Source: Comamonadaceae bacterium (lineage in GTDB: Bacteria; Pseudomonadota; Gammaproteobacteria; Burkholderiales; Burkholderiaceae_C). From it: a DNA stretch of 54,788 nt. The position numbers and the translations under genes are program-made. Below are positions 9,244-21,024 of this stretch, piece by piece. Positions within the stretch are counted from its first letter, which is position 1; each line of letters begins with the position of its first letter. The notes under the pieces were generated by a model. The model searched no databases. It saw only the letters and a list, made by a program, of their open reading frames with translations, and was not told the DNA's origin. The stretch spans positions 1 through 54,788 of the forward strand of contig CANFWI010000016.1 of assembly GCA_947450675.1 (NCBI GenBank). The letters are read 5' to 3'.

Positions 9244-9552
9244 TCAGGCCTTTTTGGCGTAGGCGCTGCACCAGCCGTTAGCGGCGACCTGCTTGCCGGC
9301 AAACAGGGCGCAACCGCCGCTCGCGTCAGCTGGCTTACCTGTGTACAGCTGGCAGTTAGCGCACTTCTGGGCGGCTGCGTGCTTAGGGTACTTCTTGGCG
9401 TCGACCTTGGTGGTGTCTGCGGCATAGCCCAGAGCCACGGCTTGTGGGTCTTTTTCGTCAACCTTGGCCTGAGCCATGGCTTGCGATGCGATCACTGCGG
9501 TGGATGCAACGGCGACTTGCATCATGAAGACTCGGCGGTTTGTGTTTTGCAT
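9244..9552 (-). CDS. high-potential iron-sulfur protein (HiPIP), Tat-exported
   Basis: This 102-residue precursor has a twin-arginine signal (NTNRRVFMMQVAVAS...AMAQA). The mature part carries four cysteines at 64, 67, 81 and 95, spaced C-x2-C-x13-C-x13-C, the HiPIP pattern for one [4Fe-4S] cluster. Conserved aromatic and glycine residues around CALFAGKQV and NGWCSAY agree. Such proteins carry electrons in the periplasm, for instance between cytochrome bc1 and a terminal oxidase or a photosynthetic reaction centre. No such partner gene is in the window. The gene is convergent with tspO. Confidence 0.92.
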   Translation of the reverse strand: MQNTNRRVFMMQVAVASTAVIASQAMAQAKVDEKDPQAVALGYAADTTKVDAKKYPKHAAAQKCANCQLYTGKPADASGGCALFAGKQVAANGWCSAYAKKA

Positions 9553-9685
9553 GGCTTGAACTTTTTAAATGGTTACGGAAATCGGAATTCTAGGCCAATC
9601 AAATCGAGGAAATCGGTCCTGTCTTGAGGCACTTCAGCCTGATCTGCCAGTTTTTCTGGGCTTGCTGAGCTTTTTTCAATTAACT

Positions 9686-9737
9686 TGCCTCAGAATATTG
9701 CTCAGGCAGAAACAGTTTCGCCGCCCGGCACTGCCGG
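9686..9737. promoter_or_regulatory. two inverted repeats ahead of the amino-acid binding protein
   Basis: Two symmetrical elements lie in the 215-bp gap between the HiPIP start and the binding-protein gene. The first, 9686-9708, pairs TGCCTCAG with CTCAGGCA with one mismatch around a 7-base loop. The second, 9725-9737, is a perfect CCGGC-ACT-GCCGG. They lie 30-80 bases before the start at 9768. They could be operator or leader hairpins of that gene. No function can be assigned from sequence alone. Confidence 0.3.
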
Positions 9738-9767
9738 TCTCTAATGTTTACCCATCCAAGGACTTGC

Positions 9768-10652
9768 ATGAAATTCTCAATTCTGATGACCGCGGCCCTC
9801 CTCGCTGCAGGAATCACCACCGGCGTCAGCGCACAAACACTGAAAAAAATTGCCGACGGCAACAAAATCACGGTGTCTTACCGAGAGTCGTCGATACCCT
9901 TCAGCTACCTGACAGGTTCAAGCAAGGCCGTCGGATTTTCGGTGGAACTCACCGACGCCATCATTGACGACGTGCGCAAGAAACTGCAAAAACCAAATCT
10001 TGAAGTGGCTACGATGCCAGTCACCTCGCAGAACCGCATTCCCTTGCTGATGAATGGCACCTACGACCTAGAGTGCGGTTCAACCACCAACAATTCCGCG
10101 CGGGGCAAAGATGTCGCCTTCTCCATCAATATGTTTTACACCGGCACGCGGCTGCTGACCAAGAAAACGTCAGGTGTCAAAAACTACGCTGACCTCGCCA
10201 AGAAAACCGTGGCCAGCACCACCGGCACCACCAACGCCCAGGTCATCCGCAAGTACAACGCCGATAAAAACTTGGACATGCAAGTCATCCTGGGCAAAGA
10301 CCACGACGACTCCTTGCTGTTGGTTGAAAGTGACCGCGCCGCCGCCTTTGCCATGGACGATATTTTGCTGTTTGGTTTGATGGCGAACTCGAAGAACCCA
10401 GCGTCGCTGCAAGTCGTAGGCGACTCACTGCAAGTGGAACCCTACGCCTGCATGCTGCGCAAAGACGACCCCGAGTTCAAGGAACTGGTGGATGGTGCGA
10501 TTGCCCGCCTCATGAAGTCCGGTGAATTTACCAAGATGTACAGCAAGTGGTTTGAGTCTCCCATTCCGCCAAAAGGCACCAACTTGAGCCTGCCCATGAG
10601 CCAACCCCTCAAAGACAACCTGAAAGCCATGAGCGACAAGCCCGCCATGTGA
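9768..10652 (+). CDS. ABC-type glutamate/aspartate-like substrate-binding protein
   Basis: The product is a 294-residue family-3 solute-binding protein with a Sec signal (MKFSILMTAALLAAGITTGVSA). I start at ATG 9768, five bases after an AAGGA site; an earlier ATG at 9744 adds a poor extension. Motifs such as YRESSIPFSYL, GFSVELTDAI, LMNGTYDLECGSTTNN and a late KDDPEFKELVDGAI match glutamate/aspartate receptors of the GltI type. No permease or ATPase genes lie beside it, so it is an orphan receptor, and its substrate is inferred only from family resemblance. Confidence 0.88.
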   Translation: MKFSILMTAALLAAGITTGVSAQTLKKIADGNKITVSYRESSIPFSYLTGSSKAVGFSVELTDAIIDDVRKKLQKPNLEVATMPVTSQNRIPLLMNGTYDLECGSTTNNSARGKDVAFSINMFYTGTRLLTKKTSGVKNYADLAKKTVASTTGTTNAQVIRKYNADKNLDMQVILGKDHDDSLLLVESDRAAAFAMDDILLFGLMANSKNPASLQVVGDSLQVEPYACMLRKDDPEFKELVDGAIARLMKSGEFTKMYSKWFESPIPPKGTNLSLPMSQPLKDNLKAMSDKPAM

Positions 10653-10659
10653 TGCGTGC

Positions 10660-10688
10660 TGGGCCAGCAGGTCGTATCTGTTGGCCCA
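10660..10688 (+). terminator. strong stem-loop after the binding-protein gene
   Basis: TGGGCCAGCAG (10660-10670) pairs with CTGTTGGCCCA (10678-10688) through eleven base pairs, one of them a G-U wobble, around a 7-base loop. It begins eight bases after the stop of the preceding gene. No T-tract follows, so it may stabilise the 3' end or be a weak terminator rather than a classical one. Confidence 0.4.
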
Positions 10689-10746
10689 TACGCTGCCCCG
10701 GTCAGGGCAACTCCCACCTTGAGAACTTTGCGAAAGTCTGAAACAA

Positions 10747-11073
10747 ATGCTTGTCGAACAACGCACTTACACCACGCATCCCGGCAAATGGCGGGACTAT
10801 CTGAGTCTGTATGAAAAAGAAGGCCTGCAGATTCAGCTGCGCATTCTCGGCCGCATGGTCGGCTACTACTACACCGATATCGGCGAGTTGAACCAGATCG
10901 TCCACATGTGGGCTTATGAAGATCTGGCAGACCGCACCCATCGCCGCAGCGAGTTGGGGAAGGACGCGAACTGGCAAGCCTATGTCGTCAAGATGCTGCC
11001 CTTGTTGCAAAGCCAGACTTCGAAGATCATGGTGCCCGCACCATTTTTTGAACCCACCTGGAAGCCACTCTGA
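10747..11073 (+). CDS. NIPSNAP-family protein
   Basis: This 108-residue protein is made of a single ferredoxin-like alpha/beta-barrel NIPSNAP domain. It opens with MLVEQRTYTTHPGKWRDYLS, the usual start of the family, and contains the family-like LNQIVHMWAYEDLADRTHRR and a C-terminal MVPAPFF segment. Members are small dimeric proteins of unclear biochemical role, often found beside catabolic genes. There is no signal peptide, so it should be cytoplasmic. It lies 94 bp after the orphan amino-acid receptor and converges with the Stealth gene. Neighbours give no further clue to its role. Confidence 0.85.
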   Translation: MLVEQRTYTTHPGKWRDYLSLYEKEGLQIQLRILGRMVGYYYTDIGELNQIVHMWAYEDLADRTHRRSELGKDANWQAYVVKMLPLLQSQTSKIMVPAPFFEPTWKPL

Positions 11074-11093
11074 CCCAGGCAACTGTCCTGCGC

Positions 11094-12179
11094 TCAAGCA
11101 AGGGCCGTTGGACAGGCGTCAACTGAAACTTCGGCCTGCAGGCGGCGTTCAAATTCCGAGGGTTTGAACAACATCAGCCGCAAGGACGCTTTCACATTTT
11201 CCAAGCGCGGATCTTCGGCATGGGCATCGTCAGTGGTGTCGTTGATGCAGAAAAAATCAAGCGAGCCAAATTGCTCGGCGAGCAATTTGAGCTCCGCACC
11301 CTGATCGAGTTCGCCAGTAGACACATAACGGTGTCGGTAGTTTTTGACGCGGGCCATGCCATGCGCCAGCGCCCAGCGAAGCACAAAGTCCGAGACGATG
11401 GTGGGCTTGTCCCAGATCCTGAACACGGTCGAGCGGACGCCTTCAAAAAGTTCGACGGCTTCTACTTCAAGCTCCCAGAGCAGCGACTTGAGCATGGGCC
11501 GAGGCGAATGCGCAAAAGTCCGAAAGGTGCTTTTGTAAAGTGGGTCCATGGCCCGTCGTGGCTTGGCGACGATGCCCGACACCGGCAAAGTGGCCGCTTT
11601 ATGGGCCAGCCATTGATTCGACAACCTGCAGGCGTTCTCGGGTGCCGTCGCATCGGTTTGCAAAACATCATCAGAGACTTCCGGGTCGTCAGACCAAGTC
11701 ACGTAAAAACCACCGGGCCAGAACCAGTCATCAAGGTTGACGGGAGCACCGAAAAAAACGTCATCGTTGAAATAAAAATAACGCTCGGAGAGCCCCGGAA
11801 TACGGTGAATGTAGGACTCGATATTGCTGGAGTCGAAGGTTGGCAATGAGACTTCGGGGATCAGTTCACGGTGGTCTACCAGCGTCATGCGGTCGGACGC
11901 TTTCAGCCAGTCGGGCGTCTGTCCGTCGGTGACGAGATAGATGTGGCCGTGGTCTGGAAAAAACCTCTCCAGCGCACGCAAACTGTAGAGAAGTTCGTCG
12001 TTGTCACGAAAACGCCCTTCAACGTTGCCAAACTTGGCAATCGCTTCGCTGCCGTCAGCGCCGAGCTTTCGCATCGCATGGCGGCGTTTGGCGCGCCAGC
12101 CCAAGTCCTGTCCGTCTACCCAAAGATAAACGATGTCAACAGGCGAATCATCGGGCGTGGCCGGCAGGTCATGGCGCAT
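11094..12179 (-). CDS. Stealth-family sugar-phosphate transferase
   Basis: The 361-residue product carries the conserved regions of Stealth proteins, hexose-1-phosphoryltransferases related to bacterial capsule polymerases and eukaryotic GlcNAc-1-phosphotransferase. CR1 is DIVYLWVDG (15-23). CR2 begins RFRDNDELLYSLRAL (56-70) and continues through IYLVTDGQTPDWL, LPTFDSSNIESYIHRIPGL and FNDDVFFG (137-144). A later WALAHG and HRYVSTG block suggests CR3/CR4. It would transfer a sugar phosphate from a nucleotide sugar to a glycan. No glycosyltransferase or capsule export genes adjoin it, so its acceptor is unknown. It is divergent from the PHA synthase. Confidence 0.88.
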   Translation of the reverse strand: MRHDLPATPDDSPVDIVYLWVDGQDLGWRAKRRHAMRKLGADGSEAIAKFGNVEGRFRDNDELLYSLRALERFFPDHGHIYLVTDGQTPDWLKASDRMTLVDHRELIPEVSLPTFDSSNIESYIHRIPGLSERYFYFNDDVFFGAPVNLDDWFWPGGFYVTWSDDPEVSDDVLQTDATAPENACRLSNQWLAHKAATLPVSGIVAKPRRAMDPLYKSTFRTFAHSPRPMLKSLLWELEVEAVELFEGVRSTVFRIWDKPTIVSDFVLRWALAHGMARVKNYRHRYVSTGELDQGAELKLLAEQFGSLDFFCINDTTDDAHAEDPRLENVKASLRLMLFKPSEFERRLQAEVSVDACPTALA

Positions 12180-12487
12180 GGGTAAGGTGAGTGCGGTGAG
12201 TGCGGTGCCTGCTGAGTCAGGCTTCGAAAAAAGAGCTCAAGTGTAGTGAACTCAGTCAACGGCTGCATCAGCCCACATCACGCCCACAGCGCCCAAGGTG
12301 TTGATGGCCTGAAAAAATCGGCGAACTGAAGCGACTGGCCTACAGACCACGTCGAACAAGCCCGGCAAATATTTCCCCGTCTGCCCATGAAACTGGTTTC
12401 TATTTGTATGTCGACGCGCACTCCGATCAGCCCATCCCATTCCATTTATTTTTTAAATATTGACACGTTTTGAAAAAAAAATACCAC
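12180..12487. other. intergenic region between divergent Stealth and PHA synthase genes
   Basis: These 308 bases carry no convincing gene. Near the Stealth start there are two tandem copies of GGTGAGTGC (12186-12203) and a short GCCTG/CAGGC inverted repeat. Close to the PHA synthase the DNA becomes AT-rich, with a TTGACA at 12460-12465 followed by an A-tract. A clean -10 box at the right distance was not found. Confidence 0.5.
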
Positions 12488-14341
12488 ATGTCGACCACCG
12501 AGATCCGCAAGGAGAACCCAGTCCGTGAGTTAATTCCTAGGAACTCCGCGATGGATCGAATCTCCGCCAAGGGCCTGCGGCGGCGCGGCGATGTTCGCTC
12601 GTTTTTTGAAAGAACGGCGCACCCTAACTCTGCTATCGAAGCCGCGGCCGTCCTTGACCACAGATCACGGATGAGCATGGTGCCGATGACAGGCGGCTTG
12701 TCACCCGTGTCATTGGGTTTGGCTCTGGTTGACTGGGCCAGCCACTTGGCAGCCTCACCGGGCACCTTGTCGCGTTTGACAACACAGGGAAGCATTGCTC
12801 TGATGCTGGCGATTCAATATGCGCTCATCGGCAAAGGCGATCCCTCGGCAGATCCGCGTTACGCCGACAAAGAGTGGCAAACGTGGCCCTTCTGCGCGCT
12901 GGCCAGCACACACGGCGTGGCTGAAACGTGGTGGAAAGAAGCCACCGTGCTGCGCGGCATGGAGCACCATCACGAAGACATGGTGCAGCTGTTGTCGCGG
13001 CAATGGCTGGACATGTTGGCACCCAGCAATTGGCCTTGGTCGAATCCCAAAGTCATCAAAACCACCCTCGACAGTCAGGGCGCTAATTTGTTACGCGGTG
13101 CAGCCCATGCGTATGACGACTGGCGCCAAAGTCAGGGTCTGTTACCACTCAAACCAGAAGAACATGTTTACCGTCCGGGGCAGGAAGTTGCGTGCACACC
13201 CGGTGAAGTGGTGTACCGCAACCACCTTGTGGAGTTGATTCAATACACGCCCACCACGCGCAAAGTGCAACGCGAGCCACTGTTCATCGTGCCCTCGTGG
13301 ATCATGAAATACTACATTCTTGATCTTTCTCCGCACAACTCCATGGTGCGTTACATGGTGGACCAAGGGCATACCGTGTTCATGCTGTCGTGGCGCAACC
13401 CAGATGAGTCTGACGCGCTGCTCGACATGCAAGACTACGTGGAACTTGGGGTGCTGGAATCACTGGCGGTCATCACCGAAAGATGCGGCGGTATTCCTAT
13501 CCACAGCGTAGGCTATTGCTTAGGCGGCACGCTGCTGACGATGGCCGCAGCGGCACTGGCCAGACCCGGCGGTGTACACCATGCGCCGATTGCACCCCTG
13601 GCATCGATGACTCTGCTGGCGGCCCAGCTGGACTTTCGTGACGCCGGCGAGATGGGCGTGCTGCTCGATGAAGCGCAGGTCGCCCTGATCGAAGACATCA
13701 TGGCCGAGCGTGGTTTTTTGACCGGTCACCAAATGGCGGGCTCGTTCCAGTTCTTGAGAGCGCGCGACTTGGTGTGGTCTGCACGCATGCGTGAATACCT
13801 GCTGGGCGAGCCAGACGTGCCAAACGACTTGATGGCGTGGAATGCCGACGTCACGCGCATGCCGGCAGTCATGCACGCCAACTACCTGCACAGCCTGTAC
13901 CTGCACAATGATCTGGCCGAGGGACGCTACGAGGTTCTGGGCGAGCCCGTTTCGCTCGGCGACCTGCAGTTGCCGATATTCGCTGTGGGCACCTTGAAAG
14001 ACCACGTGACCCCTTGGCGCTCGGCCTACAAAGTGAAGCGCTTGGTGCGTGCTGATGTGACCTTTGTCTTGACCAGTGGTGGTCACAACGCCGGCGTGGT
14101 GTCAGAGCCAGGTCATGCCGGCCGTGACTACCAGTTGCTGCTCACCAAAGCGACCGATCGACGGCTATCACCTGAAGCGTGGAAGCAACAAGCACCGCAT
14201 TTCAACGGCTCTTGGTGGCCCTCATGGCATGAGTGGCTGGTGGCGCACGGCAGCGGCATGGCACCGGCACGCCAGCTATCGCCCCTAGATTCAGTCGGGC
14301 CTGCACCTGGGGAGTATGTGATGACGCGGTATCGGGATTGA
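12488..14341 (+). CDS. phaC: class I-type polyhydroxyalkanoate synthase
   Basis: A 617-residue polymerase that links hydroxyacyl-CoA units into PHA granules. A short PHBC_N-type segment (TGGLSPVSLGLAL and DWASHLAASPG, about 68-92) precedes the PhaC N-terminal region and the alpha/beta-hydrolase core. The nucleophile is C344 in the lipase-like box GYCLGG, the aspartate is D505 in GTLKDHVTPW and the histidine is H533 in SGGHNAGV. The start is uncertain: ATG 12488 has no clear ribosome-binding site, while ATG 12551 has AGGA eight bases upstream and would shorten the protein by 21 residues. No phaA, phaB or phasin gene is near, so this may be a second synthase copy. Confidence 0.9.
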   Translation: MSTTEIRKENPVRELIPRNSAMDRISAKGLRRRGDVRSFFERTAHPNSAIEAAAVLDHRSRMSMVPMTGGLSPVSLGLALVDWASHLAASPGTLSRLTTQGSIALMLAIQYALIGKGDPSADPRYADKEWQTWPFCALASTHGVAETWWKEATVLRGMEHHHEDMVQLLSRQWLDMLAPSNWPWSNPKVIKTTLDSQGANLLRGAAHAYDDWRQSQGLLPLKPEEHVYRPGQEVACTPGEVVYRNHLVELIQYTPTTRKVQREPLFIVPSWIMKYYILDLSPHNSMVRYMVDQGHTVFMLSWRNPDESDALLDMQDYVELGVLESLAVITERCGGIPIHSVGYCLGGTLLTMAAAALARPGGVHHAPIAPLASMTLLAAQLDFRDAGEMGVLLDEAQVALIEDIMAERGFLTGHQMAGSFQFLRARDLVWSARMREYLLGEPDVPNDLMAWNADVTRMPAVMHANYLHSLYLHNDLAEGRYEVLGEPVSLGDLQLPIFAVGTLKDHVTPWRSAYKVKRLVRADVTFVLTSGGHNAGVVSEPGHAGRDYQLLLTKATDRRLSPEAWKQQAPHFNGSWWPSWHEWLVAHGSGMAPARQLSPLDSVGPAPGEYVMTRYRD

Positions 14342-14413
14342 TCTGCTCAAAAAATACCGAATGATCAACTCACCACTGCCTGTTGGCCTGCCATCTTGAT
14401 CGGGCTTGACTCA

Positions 14414-14929
14414 ATGGTTTTTTTTGAAGACTTGCGCGTTGCACGCGAAGGTATTTTTTCATTGGGATTTTGGGCGCTGCAAGTTTACCGATTCGGGCAT
14501 TTGCGTTACCGATTTCACTCCAAACTCGTGCGCTATCCGCTCGGTGTTTTGCATGGCGTGCTGGCCAAACTTGCTGAAATTTTGTGCGGTGTGACGATTG
14601 GTGTGGCGGCCAAAATTGGCCGCAGATTGGTCATCGAACATTCCGGCGCCATCGTGATCCATGGCAATGCCGTGATCGGCGATGACTGCATCATTCGCCA
14701 GGGTGTGACCATTGGCAACCGGCGCATGGACAGGCCGCTGGAGGCACCTCACATTGGCAGTCGCGTGAACATTGGCGCTGGCGCAAAAATATTAGGTGCG
14801 GTGCAAATCGGTAACGACGCCGAGATAGGCGCCAACGCAGTGGTCCTCTGCGATGTCCCGGCAGGTGCTTTGGCCGTGGGTGTTCCGGCTCGGATTATTC
14901 TCAGAGAGAAACCCAGGGAAGCTGCCTGA
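14414..14929 (+). CDS. serine O-acetyltransferase-like left-handed beta-helix protein
   Basis: This 171-residue protein has an N-terminal helical part with a hydrophobic stretch (VYRFGHLRYRF and following) and then hexapeptide repeats typical of left-handed beta-helix acyltransferases. IEHSGAIVIHGNAVIGDDCI, GVTIGN, GSRVNIGAGAKILGAV and the loop VPAGALAVGVPARII match the serine acetyltransferase family, including the catalytic histidine region. It is shorter than CysE (about 270 residues) and resembles the EpsC-type forms found in polysaccharide clusters. I start at ATG 14414; a TTG at 14396 adds six residues. It lies 72 bp after phaC with no evident functional link. Confidence 0.72.
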   Translation: MVFFEDLRVAREGIFSLGFWALQVYRFGHLRYRFHSKLVRYPLGVLHGVLAKLAEILCGVTIGVAAKIGRRLVIEHSGAIVIHGNAVIGDDCIIRQGVTIGNRRMDRPLEAPHIGSRVNIGAGAKILGAVQIGNDAEIGANAVVLCDVPAGALAVGVPARIILREKPREAA

Positions 14930-14957
14930 AACCGTCACTCCGGCGTCGGCTGACGCG

Positions 14958-15881
14958 TCAACCCAGAGTCGTGTCCAGCACCATCATGATGGCAAAGCCA
15001 ACCATCAAACCAATCGTGGCCGACGTTTGATGGCCGTTGCGGTGGGTTTCGGGTATGACCTCATGCGAGACCACAAACAGCATCGCGCCAGCGGCCAAGC
15101 CCAGACCCACCGGGTAAGCCATGGCCGAACTGCCGACCAGACTGACCCCGATCAACGCACCGATGGGTTCCAGCAAACCACCCAATGCGGCAACGCCAAT
15201 CGACTTCCAGGCGCTGGTGCCAATGGAGCGCAGCGTCATGGCGACGGCCAGTCCTTCAGGAATGTCTTGCAGGGCGATCGCGGTGGCCAAGGGCAAACCG
15301 ACGCTCAAGTCGCCTTGCGCAAAGCTCACGCCGACGGCCATCCCTTCTGGCAAGTTGTGAATGGCCACTGCCATCACAAAGAGCCAGACCCGATTACAGC
15401 GTTCATTGCCAGGGCCACAAGGACCTGTTTGAGCGTGTTCGTGCGGCGTGAACTGGTCCAACCCCAGCATCAGCATGACGCCCAGCGCCATGCCCAAGAC
15501 AACCAACACAGCGCCACCCACAGCAGTGCCGGTGAATTTTTCGCCGGCCGCAAGACCCGGCAGCAACAAAGAAAAAGCCGCGGCGGCCAGCATCATGCCG
15601 GCAGCAGCCCCGAGCATCACGTCTTCGGTTTTCTGCTTTAAGCCACTCAAAAAGAGCACGGGCATGGCCCCCAAGGTGGTGGCCAGCAAACCCGCCAGGC
15701 CACCCCACAAGGCCCACCGAACGGTGTCATTTCCAGCGGCATTCAACCAAACCTCGCCCTGCAACAACAGCGCCACCACGCCCAGCAAGGAAATACCAAA
15801 ACCAACCAAGACTTTGGGATGGCTTCGGGCGTGGTCTTGGATCAACTGAGACCAAGCAGGAGGGCTGACGGCGTTAGACAT
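14958..15881 (-). CDS. ZIP-family divalent metal transporter
   Basis: The 307-residue membrane protein has about eight hydrophobic helices and the two ZIP metal-site motifs: AIHNLPEGMAVGVSF in helix 4 and ALQDIPEGLAVAMTL in helix 5. A histidine-containing loop (QFTPHEHAQ) precedes helix 4, and SHEVIPETHRNGH lies near the C-terminus. These mark the ZupT/GufA branch, which imports zinc, iron or manganese across the inner membrane. The start has AGAAG seven bases upstream. It is 59 bp downstream of dnaE on the same strand and is convergent with the acetyltransferase gene. Confidence 0.9.
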   Translation of the reverse strand: MSNAVSPPAWSQLIQDHARSHPKVLVGFGISLLGVVALLLQGEVWLNAAGNDTVRWALWGGLAGLLATTLGAMPVLFLSGLKQKTEDVMLGAAAGMMLAAAAFSLLLPGLAAGEKFTGTAVGGAVLVVLGMALGVMLMLGLDQFTPHEHAQTGPCGPGNERCNRVWLFVMAVAIHNLPEGMAVGVSFAQGDLSVGLPLATAIALQDIPEGLAVAMTLRSIGTSAWKSIGVAALGGLLEPIGALIGVSLVGSSAMAYPVGLGLAAGAMLFVVSHEVIPETHRNGHQTSATIGLMVGFAIMMVLDTTLG

Positions 15882-15940
15882 GAATCGCTTCTTATTGTTG
15901 TGCGCGGCTAAACGCTTGCAGCCTGGGTGGACTCACCAGC

Positions 15941-19456
<3,516 letters not shown>

Positions 19457-19540
19457 GCGAATCATTTTAGGCGTCACTTTGACCGACTCAGGGGCTTGCC
19501 AAAAATCGATTTTTCAGTCTTTTCTTACAATCCGCTCACC

Positions 19541-20296
19541 ATGACCATTCTGAATATTGCGGCCTACCGGTTTGTCAGCCTCACAGGCCTCCCCGCCTTG
19601 CAAAGCGTCATCTGCAAAGCACTCGAAGGCAGCGCGATCAAGGGCACGGTATTGCTTGCCGAAGAAGGCATCAATCTATTTTTGGCGGGAGAGGCCGGCG
19701 AAGTGAACGCTTTTATGGCTTGGCTGCGCGACGACAGCCGATTCGCGGGTCTAGCAGTCAAAGAAAGCTGGTCGGACACCCAGCCCTTCAAAAAACAGCT
19801 GGTGAAAATCAAGCCGGAAATCATCCGCATGAACCACCCGGCGATTCAGCCTGCCAGCGGCCGGGCGCCGGCGGTTGACGCGATCACCCTGAAACGCTGG
19901 CTGGACCAAGGCCACGACGATCACGGCCAAGCCGTGGTCACTCTTGACACGCGCAACGCTTTTGAAGCGGATTGCGGCACCTTTGCCGGCGCGATCGACT
20001 GGCGCATCGACAAGTTCACGGAGTTTCCAGACGCCTTCAAAAACCACCAAGAGGCGCTACAAGGCAAGACCGTCGTGAGCTTTTGCACGGGAGGCATTCG
20101 CTGCGAAAAAGCCGCTATTTTGATGCGCGAAGCCGGGCTGACCGATGTCTTCCAACTCGACGGCGGCATCCTGAATTATTTTGAGCAAATCGGCCAAGCG
20201 CATTACACCGGCGGCTGCTTTGTCTTTGACGACAGACGCGTGGTCGACGCGGCCTTGGCGCCGCGGCCGGAGCTCGTCGGCGCTATCGAGGCCTGA
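19541..20296 (+). CDS. trhO: tRNA uridine 5-oxyacetic acid synthesis protein / rhodanese-like tRNA U34 hydroxylase
   Basis: The 251-residue product is of the TrhO (YceA) family, which hydroxylates wobble uridine U34 of tRNAs to 5-hydroxyuridine using O2. An N-terminal acylphosphatase-like domain (NIAAYRFVSL; KGTVLLAEEGINLFLAG) is followed by a rhodanese domain with the cysteine loop FCTGGIRCEKAA and the family motif QLDGGILNYFE. The start is ATG 19541, the position expected from family alignments. The same frame stays open far upstream, antisense to dnaE, but that part is not coding. It is transcribed away from dnaE. Confidence 0.93.
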   Translation: MTILNIAAYRFVSLTGLPALQSVICKALEGSAIKGTVLLAEEGINLFLAGEAGEVNAFMAWLRDDSRFAGLAVKESWSDTQPFKKQLVKIKPEIIRMNHPAIQPASGRAPAVDAITLKRWLDQGHDDHGQAVVTLDTRNAFEADCGTFAGAIDWRIDKFTEFPDAFKNHQEALQGKTVVSFCTGGIRCEKAAILMREAGLTDVFQLDGGILNYFEQIGQAHYTGGCFVFDDRRVVDAALAPRPELVGAIEA

Positions 20297-20460
20297 GCTG
20301 GGCAGGCGAAAAAGGGAGTTTGCCCCCCGGCCAACGCAGGTTCTGCCGCAGACAAGCAAAATAAATACATGCCCTTATTTAGTCACTCCCCCGCTTTATC
20401 TCGGACAGACGACTTGGCTGCGCTGGCTCAGCGTCACGCCCGCACGCGCCAGCAAACCGT

Positions 20461-21012
20461 TTACTTGAAACGGGCCGCGACTTCAGCCACACGCTGACCA
20501 AACGCACGTGCGTTGGCCAAGTCGCCGAGCAGCATCTCGCTGGCACCGGCGTCTGACGGCGACTGCGCCATGGCGCCACTGGACGAACCCAAAAAGTTGG
20601 GGTCATTACGGTCAGCGGCCTTGCTGTTGCTCGGCAAGAGGCCCTGACTGATCCAGATACCGCTGTGCTGCATGGCCAGTGTGAACAGGTAAGTCAACGT
20701 CGAGGCCTTGTCGCCGTTCAGGGACGCGCTGTTGGTGAAGCCGGCAAACAGCTTGTCCTTCCACGACTGAGTGAACCAAGGCTTGGAGCTGGCATCTGCA
20801 AATTTTTTGAACTGCCAGCTGACGCTGCCCATGTAGGTGGGCGAGCCCATGATGATGGCGTTGGCGGCAGCCAGGGTTTCCCAGCCGCCTTCAGGCAAAT
20901 TACCCTCAGCATCAATGGCCACCAATTCAGCGCCGGCGCCCTCAGCAACGGCTTGCGCCATGCGTTGTGTGTGGCCGTAACCCGAGTGAAATACAACAGC
21001 TATTTTGGTCAT
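20461..21012 (-). CDS. flavodoxin-family / NAD(P)H:quinone oxidoreductase-like protein
   Basis: A 183-residue flavoprotein with the FMN phosphate-binding loop VFHSGYGHTQRMA at about 8-20 and the second FMN loop IIMGSPTYMGSVSWQFK at about 53-69. It resembles the WrbA/flavodoxin_2 group that reduces quinones by two electrons. The conserved GWETL and the tail SDAGASEMLLGDLANARAFG fit. It is the third gene of a minus-strand group with DoxX and pirin, 12 bp after DoxX, which suggests a role in redox or quinone stress. Confidence 0.85.
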   Translation of the reverse strand: MTKIAVVFHSGYGHTQRMAQAVAEGAGAELVAIDAEGNLPEGGWETLAAANAIIMGSPTYMGSVSWQFKKFADASSKPWFTQSWKDKLFAGFTNSASLNGDKASTLTYLFTLAMQHSGIWISQGLLPSNSKAADRNDPNFLGSSSGAMAQSPSDAGASEMLLGDLANARAFGQRVAEVAARFK

Positions 21013-21024
21013 TTTGAAGTTTCC

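Noticed and set aside
12186..12203. Tandem repeat of GGTGAGTGC
   Set aside because: Only two copies of nine bases. This is too short to call a repeat element or CRISPR.
20297..20460. Gap between trhO and the flavodoxin-like gene searched for a terminator or small RNA
   Set aside because: No clear hairpin with a T-run and no recognisable RNA motif. A few short inverted repeats are within chance.
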